Assembly: GCA_964017125.1 (NCBI GenBank)
Contig: OZ024902.1
Coordinates: 58,063,693-58,127,692, forward strand
Reading direction: 5' to 3'
DNA: 64,000 bases
DNA from: Flabesymbios commensalis
Taxonomy: Eukaryota > Annelida > Polychaeta > Terebellida > Flabelligeridae
Below, piece after piece: positions 60,701 through 64,000 of this stretch. The notes beneath the pieces were generated by a model, which was not told the DNA's origin, ran no database searches, and saw nothing but the letters and a program-made list of their open reading frames with translations. The first letter of the stretch is position 1; the number at the start of each line of letters is the position of its first letter. The translations under genes and the position numbers were made by a program.

Positions 60701-63032
60701 CACCAGTAAATTTTACCATCAATGTTGCCGAACTTCATTTGCAATAGCCCACCTTTTTATAAAATGTTTAAAAGGTGGACTAAAAACAGAAATAAATACC
60801 TACAGGCATATTGGCTGCCATCTTGGATGTGCAAATCACGACAACAAGATAAAGTTAACAACATAAAATGTGATAAATCGGCCATTTCGTTGTTTTTCAA
60901 GCCATTATTGAACTTGCCAAAAACTGCTTATTAGCAACAAGCAGAACAAATTTGAACAAGATACATGAAAATCTACAAAAGTTATCATGCCCACCAGTAA
61001 ACATAAACGTCGATGGCGCCAAACTTCATTTGCAATAGCCCGCATTTTTAAAAATGTTCAGAAGGTGGACAAAAAACTGAGATAAATACCTGTATTTGCC
61101 TTGTATGGACGGTTTTAGATGAAAGGTTGCTAGACTGTACAGACTGCTTTGAAAGTCTCTGTCTCTTATTTTCTTGGTGGTAATACAGGTCACCTTCACT
61201 TGACTCTGCAGTTATATGAGTGGGTGTTTTCAATGTCTGCTGTTCCTTTTTGCGTGGTTTTTGAGGCTTCAGAAGCAAACACATTTAGGCTGAATAATTA
61301 GCAAAGTATTATTTTCATTTAATAAAGTACATAAATATTTATACAAATTTAAAATTATTTTATGCCACACCTTCATGGGTTGGTCATATTGCAATGTTTT
61401 CGTACCAAACAGTTTTGTGACACACTGATGTTCAGCTTGAAGAAGGAAACAATCAATTGAACCCTTGTATTACAGTGCTTCACTAAAGTTGAGAATATCC
61501 CGGTAGTACAAGTGTAGACTAAAAATGTGTTATTGCATCACATAGGAAAAATGACGCATCGCCTTTGGCATTACTATTAGAGCAGCACCATTATGATCTA
61601 TAAAGCAGGTGATTAGGCACACATGGCTGGAACAGCCATAGCACGTGACTTGAAGCACAAACCATACATTTAAAGAAAATAGACATACATTCGCGCAAAA
61701 TTGCAAATACCAAATACCAAGGCGTGATGAAGTTTATTTTCAAAAGTGATGAGCTTTGACAATGGCTAATCAAGCCAGTTCATGAAATGTGCTCATAAAC
61801 TGTTCACCAAAACATGAAAAATCATGACTATTATTGAACAATTATTAATGAACTAATGTTGAAGAGTTTCACAAACAGTGATGTGTTGAAGTGATGTTTT
61901 GATATGAACTTAACCCTTGTCCTGCTGAATTGAACTTTTCGTCATTTGAAGCTGGAATTGCTAACGCAATTTCCAGCCTCAAATGACGTAAAATATTACT
62001 ATTTATGAAAAATAGACATGTCTAAAATTAAATTATTGGATCAACTAACCATCTACTAAAAACTATTTTATCAAAATTAAGTGATATTTTCATTGATCTA
62101 AAACATCTTTAACCCAGTATATATCCGGGCATAGCAGGACAAGGGTTAATATTTTTTAATTGAGTTCATGGCTTGTTCAGAGGGATAATTTTGAATTGTC
62201 ATGAATGATAAATTAATGTTCATCAAGAAAAAAAGTTAATGAAGATTCATAAATACTTTCATGAACGTTCATTGATTTACAATATTCATGAACATTCATA
62301 AAACTATTCATGAATGGTAACCCTTGTGCTGCTGGAGCCGTATATATCCGGTTTCGCTTAAGTTGCAGAGGAAATAAAATGCCACTGAAATCCATAAAAT
62401 AGTTTGTGATAGATGCCCAGTTAATCAAAATGTTTATTTTCTCACATGTTTATTTTTCATAAATAGGCATATTTTTCGTCATTTGAAGCTGGAAATTGCG
62501 TTAGCAATTCCAGCTTCAAATGTCGAAAAATACAATTGGAACAATTCAGCAGGACGAGGGTTAAAGAATATTTCATGATCATCCCACCAAGGTATACCAG
62601 GGTACATGTCTCCACTTTTGATCGGGACTGATACCAACACCACTCATTCTTTTAATAATTCTATATTTCGGCCATTTCGGTAGAAAGATGTCCCGTCCCG
62701 TCCCGTCCGGGGGTTCAGGGTAATGCCATATACATGTACCCCACCTAGCGTAATACAAGATAACAATACTTTCAAGCTACTCTTTATCAATTGATTCAAG
62801 TAGGTTTGATTTCATTTTGAAAGAATAGCTTATAATTTATTTTACATCACATGCTCTTACCTTTCGTGGAAGCGCTATTGTTAGTTCCTGTTCTGATACT
62901 GACATCTCATTTCTTCTAGTCTCCTGCTGGTTTCCTTCTTGGTGGTGATGTGTGTAATCTCGTACAAGTTTTGGCTTCTTTTTCCTGGCCGTACTCGCCA
63001 ACCAGCTCACTTCACTCCTTTTAAATGGGGAG
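36794..63032 (-). CDS. SYCP2-like meiotic chromosome-axis protein (3' 12 exons, partial)
   Basis: Exons in order: 62861-63032, 61090-61266, 59442-59595, 56857-56930, 54191-54322, 47582-47657, 46289-46366, 43817-43894, 42843-43147, 40929-41023, 40006-40105, 36794-36925. All introns are GT-AG and every phase agrees, giving 523 residues to a TAA; the 5' part lies outside. Residues 1-415 are Ser/Thr/Glu/Lys-rich and look disordered (RKKKPKLVRDYT near the start, SSRRKRK, KTPKNKTPVKKP, SDEELSEED). Residues 418-501 (from KQKLEAITKNTLRSA, through IW, to KQQLKLLENCRMTQHDRL) form a coiled coil that aligns without gaps to the SYCP3 coiled coil as I remember it, about 19 identities in 84, with Leu, Trp and Gln-rich positions kept. 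SYCP2 and SYCP3 share this domain and co-assemble on meiotic chromosome axes. SYCP3 is short, so the long upstream part favours SYCP2. The first acceptor (63032/63033) is weak. Confidence 0.75.
37144..37490. mobile_element. hAT-like MITE inside family F
   Basis: Right end CCAGGACCAGTGCGAACCCTG, left end CAGGGACATACTACC. TTACA flanks both ends (left GTTACA, right TTACAAAAGG). The interior is rich in TTCCAGGACTTTCAAGG. Related in style to the MITE at 34271. Confidence 0.6.
38379..38703 (+). repeat. Two-copy 162-bp tandem duplication
   Basis: GGTAATTCCTCCTGGTAACT starts both copies (38379 and 38541). By eye the copies differ at about half a dozen positions and have no length change, so the duplication is young. 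Confidence 0.9.
38754..38855. mobile_element. Palindromic MITE, full copy
   Basis: 102 bp from CCCAGCAAAAACG to CGTGTTTGCTGGG. Inner inverted pieces are TTGATCCGATGTC / CGGGTCGATG and TGTTGGGCCAGCGTC. This copy defines the family's ends. Confidence 0.8.
41959..42555 (+). mobile_element. Family B element, short copy
   Basis: About 600 bp. Starts AACTACATTTGCCTGAGGGG, GCGTCTCCAACCGCCCCAC. The body has ATATGGCCAGGGTAAGC, CATCTTGAATTTTGTTGAAA and AACTAATCAGCACCCAT. It ends with a damaged hairpin AAGTCTCCATC / GTGGATAGAGACATAA. The longer copy is at 52249-53905. It sits in the intron before exon 42843-43147. Confidence 0.8.
43944..44215 (+). mobile_element. Family D element, short copy
   Basis: Starts ACAAGAGCACACTCGACAAT, AGCCCGCCGTCATTATTGAAC. 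One core unit with GCCATTATTGAACTTGTCC and CATGCCCACAAG. The 3' hairpin is degraded (TGAGCTCACTG ... GACGGGTTA). Confidence 0.7.
44739..46042. mobile_element. 1.3-kb TIR element
   Basis: Ends TACCGTAATTACTGGACGAT-ACCGCGC and, inverted, GCGTGGTATCGTCCACCAATTACGGTA are inverted repeats of about 27 bp. GCGATAAAT-like words near both ends are also inverted. No transposase. A palindromic MITE (45188-45295) is inserted inside. Confidence 0.75.
45188..45295. mobile_element. Palindromic MITE, full copy
   Basis: 108 bp from CCCAACAAACACAGG to CGTGTTAGCTGGG. Inverted arms ATGACCCAATGTTGTT / AACAATATTGGGTCAATG surround CTAATGTTGGCCCGATG and GTCGGCACAACATTA. Nested in the 1.3-kb TIR element. Confidence 0.8.
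46443..47194 (+). mobile_element. Family D element with about 4 core units
   Basis: Starts ACAAGAGCACAATTG, AATAGCCGACC. About four ~155-bp units with ATTATTGAACTTGTCC, AGCAACATGCA-AACAAATTTG, CTTTTCAAGTTATTGTGCCC and AATCGGCCATTTTGA. Ends with a clear hairpin TAGCCCACATTTT / AAAATGCGGGCTA (47161-47192). Runs of short ORFs across the units are by-products. It begins 77 bp beyond the exon at 46289-46366. Confidence 0.8.
48206..52011 (+). mobile_element. Family A element with large 144-bp tandem core
   Basis: About 3.8 kb in the 6.5-kb intron between exons 47582-47657 and 54191-54322. Proposed 5' end ACAAGACTACATAAG with CAGGAGCTCCCGC. The core (48430-51440) has some twenty 144-bp units: CTAGCCATCTAGCACGG, GGCCATGTGAAAGTGAATAA, GGCCGATAAGCGGCCATTTTG, AAGATGCATCCTCTCCTGAA, TTTTGTTTTATAGTAATGG. 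Some units are a variant type with CTTGAGCGGTTTTCATGATA. Then two family F-like units (51440-51780) and a 3' tail ending in hairpin TAGCTCCC / GGGAGCTAA. A hAT-like MITE interrupts it (50643-50966). The 3' tail recurs at 27.7-27.9 kb. The 5' boundary is less certain than the 3'. Confidence 0.75.
50643..50966. mobile_element. hAT-like MITE inserted in the 144-bp array
   Basis: 324 bp with ends CAGAGCTCCAGATA / TATCTGGAGCCCTG and a TTTACC duplication on both sides (50637-50642, 50967-50972). Removing it restores a normal 144-bp unit, so both boundaries are exact. Interior AT-rich, with GATGGGTA/GATGAGTATTT words; no transposase. Confidence 0.9.
52040..52230 (+). mobile_element. Possible tRNA-derived SINE fragment
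   Basis: GGATGGTGAGATGATTGG resembles an A box and GGATTCGAAATTCGAGCCC a B box about 45 bp on. CCACCAGGGATCTTTAACTA follows. No tail or direct repeats were identified, so this is tentative. Confidence 0.4.
52249..53905 (+). mobile_element. Family B element, expanded copy
   Basis: Begins AACTAGATTTGCCTGAGGGG and TGCGTCTCCACCCGCCCCAC like the 41.96-kb copy. The core is expanded to about five ~270-bp units: AATCACACCAAAAACTAATC, CCAGGGTAAGGTCTTTCC, TTGGCGGCCATCTTGGATTT, GGGCAAATTCCCTAGGGCCA, TAATCCGAGCAGGGG. Ends with a perfect hairpin AGTCTCCACC / GGTGGAGACT then TAA (to 53905). The hairpin is the inverse of the 5' GTCTCCACCC. Located 285 bp beyond exon 54191-54322. Confidence 0.85.
54662..55744 (+). 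mobile_element. Family C element, tandemly repeated
   Basis: Starts AACTAGAAGGGAAATTTGG with TATGCCTCCGCC at 54699. Units contain GAAAGCTGAAAATCTAATCA, CTCCATACTCATGAGTAAC, AATAATTATTTT-CAA and TTTGACCTTGACC. Three 3' ends of the form GGCGGAGGCATAA occur, near 55034, 55313 and 55744. The 5' TATGCCTCCGCC and 3' GGCGGAGGCATA are exact inverses, and ATGCCTTCGCTCGC...AGGCAT forms a hairpin at two of the ends. Confidence 0.8.
55745..56850. other. Spacer in intron; no gene supported
   Basis: A 125-residue plus-strand ORF (55812-56189) has no motif or splice context. CTATAGCGCCTCAATCCTC (56273 on) resembles a SINE or LINE tail but nothing more could be built. Confidence 0.35.
57215..57480 (+). repeat. 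Family C fragment
   Basis: One truncated unit: CAGTCGCCAGGTGGCGGCCA, GGAAAGCTGAAAATCTAATC, TTTTTTTGAATCTTTGACC, GTTGAATGTTTGTATCAATT. Both element ends are missing. Confidence 0.7.
58185..58455 (+). repeat. Diverged family A fragment
   Basis: ATGGTCTAGCTATCTGTATGG, GATGGCCACAATTCGGCC-TT, TTTTCAGGGCATATCCATATC and CTCACATTTTGTTTTACAAT follow the order of the 144-bp unit. Confidence 0.6.
58481..58706. repeat. Two-copy tandem repeat with internal hairpins
   Basis: Two ~112-bp copies both start CAGCCCTGATGTC and end CCAGATACAGGGTGTG. Each holds a stem: CACTATGA...TCATAGTG in copy 1, CACTATAA...TTCATAGTG in copy 2, around ACCACATAACA / TGGTGGT. The ORF on the minus strand (58402-58686) follows the repeat and has no domain. 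Confidence 0.75.
60235..60498 (+). mobile_element. TTAA MITE, uninterrupted copy
   Basis: 264 bp starting CCCTTTCAAGCC after TTAA (60231-60234) and ending GGTTTAAAGGG. Near the start is a long hairpin: CATCCACTACAAG-CGCGAATTGCGACA against TGTCGCAATTCTCG-CTTGTAGTGGATG. It contains the intact ATGCTTTAATGCAT site that is occupied by another MITE in the 3.3-kb copy. Confidence 0.85.
60540..60782 (+). mobile_element. Family D copy
   Basis: One unit (GCTATTATTGAACTTGCCG, CAAGCAGAACAAATTTG, CATGCCCACCAG, AACTTCATTTGCAATAGCCC) ending in hairpin TAGCCCACCTTTT / AAAAGGTGGACTA (60744-60782). The ACAAGAG start is not evident. Confidence 0.7.
60800..61070 (+). mobile_element. Family D copy next to an exon
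   Basis: Near duplicate of the previous copy in the same orientation, ending TAGCCCGCATTTTT ... AAGGTGGAC. It stops 19 bases from the edge of exon 61090-61266, so it abuts the splice donor of that exon. Confidence 0.7.
61914..62145 (+). mobile_element. TTAA MITE with strong hairpin
   Basis: 232 bp with perfect 13-bp ends CCCTTGTCCTGCT / AGCAGGACAAGGG and TTAA on both sides (61910-61913, 62146-62149). Hairpin CGTCATTTGAAGCTGGAA...TTCCAGCCTCAAATGACG near one end, a GTATATATCCGGG motif near the other. Confidence 0.88.
62321..62560 (-). mobile_element. TTAA MITE, reverse copy of the 61.9-kb family
   Basis: 240 bp, ends CCCTTGTGCTGCTGG and AGCAGGACGAGGG, TTAA at 62561-62564 (left flank now GTAA). 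The same hairpin (TTGAAGCTGGAAATTGCG / AGCAATTCCAGCTTCAAAT) and CCGTATATATCCGG motif occur in opposite order, so it is inserted in reverse about 180 bp from the first. Confidence 0.85.
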
Positions 63033-63290
63033 CTTGATTAATTATATTACAGGTTCAATCAGACTGGTGTTTTCCCTATATAGCAAAAATGAATGCCCCC
63101 CTCTATCCTTTGTTTTGCTTGAGGCAACATTATACTGAGAATAACAATGTAAACTTGTAGAAAATCAAAAGTGATTTGAGAATAGAAATAAAATGGCCGC
63201 CAGTAAAGTAGCTAAATATAGGTACTCTGTGATTGTGTACTGTAACTGTATTAGGGTGAAATAGGGTGTAAATAGGGTGAAATACAGAAT

Positions 63291-63540
63291 ACGGCGTTGT
63301 CTCATCGGTGTCGGCTTGATCACTGAAGTTAAGCAACGGCACTGCCGGTTCATAATTGGATGGGTGACCGCCAGGGACTGCCAGGTGCAGTATACACTAG
63401 GACAGCGATGTCGTGTCGTGGGGCTCAGAGAACCACGTAAATTAGATGACTCGTCTGACTGACTTTGAGTTGGACGTAAAAGAACCTCAATGGACGTAGG
63501 CGCAATTTCCATCTGGCGAGACCCCAGAAAATCCACAATG
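63291..63540 (+). mobile_element. 5S-rRNA-derived SINE
   Basis: 63291-63392 follows 5S rRNA: CTGAAGTTAAGCAACGGCAC matches the A-box region (GAAGCTAAGCAGGGTCG in typical 5S) and TTGGATGGGTGACCGCC the C box (TTGGATGGGAGACCGCC), then CAGGTGCAGTA as at the 5S 3' end. The first 30 bases are diverged and the stem would not close, so it is not a working 5S gene. An unrelated body follows (GTAAATTAGATGACTCGTC, GGACGTAAAAGAACCTC). This fits the SINE3 type, with an internal type 1 pol III promoter. The end is approximate. Confidence 0.8.
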
Positions 63541-64000
63541 TGGAGTACTTGGCATGCACAGAAGGCTATGAATTATATCATGAATTATAACAGGCCTTGC
63601 TAAGTTACTCTCGATAGCACAATAGTGCGTACTGCCACATAATATACAGATACAGACAGATACAAAATCCATGTTTTGCAGGAACAGCTCAGTATACTGT
63701 GAAGAAGATGGATGACACAACAGCTGCCATAGGCTAGTGTGTGTGAATATAATGACAACAGCCAGCCTACAGCAGTGAGCTCATACATATGTGACCAATC
63801 TGTACATAATGAATCTCAGGTCAGTAAAATACAATATGGATACTTTGGATAGCACAGAGCTGAAGCTTTAATATGATACCTGTACCAATAACATGAAATT
63901 ATCTTGATCTGGAGCTGAGTTATGATCATTTTCGTGAGGCGAATAAGTCAATATTTCATGAATTAAAAAAGAAGAAAATTGGCTTTAAAGTCATGGAAAC
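63541..64000. other. Window end, in the 5' direction of the SYCP2-like gene
   Basis: Presumably intron. A possible minus-strand exon ending at a CAG|GTATC donor (63880/63881) was considered; its frame does not join the next exon convincingly. Confidence 0.35.

Noticed and set aside
63291-63392. Functional 5S rRNA gene
   Set aside because: The 5' third is diverged, the terminal stem would not close, there is no T-run terminator right after the 5S part, and a SINE-like body follows.
63880-63970. Possible further upstream exon of the SYCP2-like gene (minus), ending CAG|GTATC
   Set aside because: In the frame with the best open reading the phase does not match exon 62861-63032; the matching frame gives an unconvincing peptide.

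Overview
The window reads as AT-rich nuclear DNA of a metazoan, most likely a marine invertebrate. Evidence: three genes with spliced GT-AG exons, tRNA-derived and 5S-rRNA-derived SINEs, LINE fragments, and dense non-autonomous DNA elements. A deuterostome such as a hemichordate, amphioxus or echinoderm is my guess from general impression; nothing here proves the phylum. No prokaryotic operons, CRISPR arrays, retroviral or Polinton-like elements were seen. Three host genes can be assembled. (1) 777-4215, minus: a complete seven-exon secreted trypsin-like protease of 277 residues, with a TATA box, signal peptide, full catalytic triad and a 12-nt microexon. (2) 23746-25090, plus: a two-exon protein with four EF-hands and a long Ser/Thr-rich tail; its start is uncertain. 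(3) 36794-63032, minus: the last 12 exons (523 residues) of a gene whose 5' part lies beyond the window. Its C-terminal coiled coil lines up without gaps against the SYCP3/SYCP2 coiled coil, and its long disordered upstream part favours SYCP2, a meiotic chromosome-axis protein. All splice phases agree across the 12 exons. Everything else is repeats. 0-5 kb: trypsin gene, TTAA-flanked MITEs (one inside another), and a 680-bp GGAT microsatellite. 5-23 kb: no supported gene; a LINE 3' end (8.2-9.3 kb), a 2.1-kb foldback element (10.4-12.5 kb), TIR elements, a tRNA-SINE (15.2-15.6 kb), and a 2.8-kb TIR element holding a LINE fragment (20.6-23.3 kb). 25-36 kb: inverted-repeat elements, an octamer array between direct duplicates, a LINE fragment, and several tandem-repeat families. 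36-63 kb: the SYCP2-like gene, whose introns are packed with repeats. The most interesting pattern is a group of otherwise different repeat families (called A to G below). At least four share one plan: a short ACAAGAG- or ACTAGA-like 5' start, a subterminal motif whose inverse forms a hairpin at the 3' end just before CTAA or ATAA, and a core of 130-270-bp tandem units, many carrying a GGCCATTTTGAATTT-like box. This is the architecture of Helentron-associated elements (HINE/Pearl type), so I infer a local radiation of such elements. A second pattern is a set of TTAA-flanked MITE families with different stems that keep the same GCGNYAGC hairpin centre.
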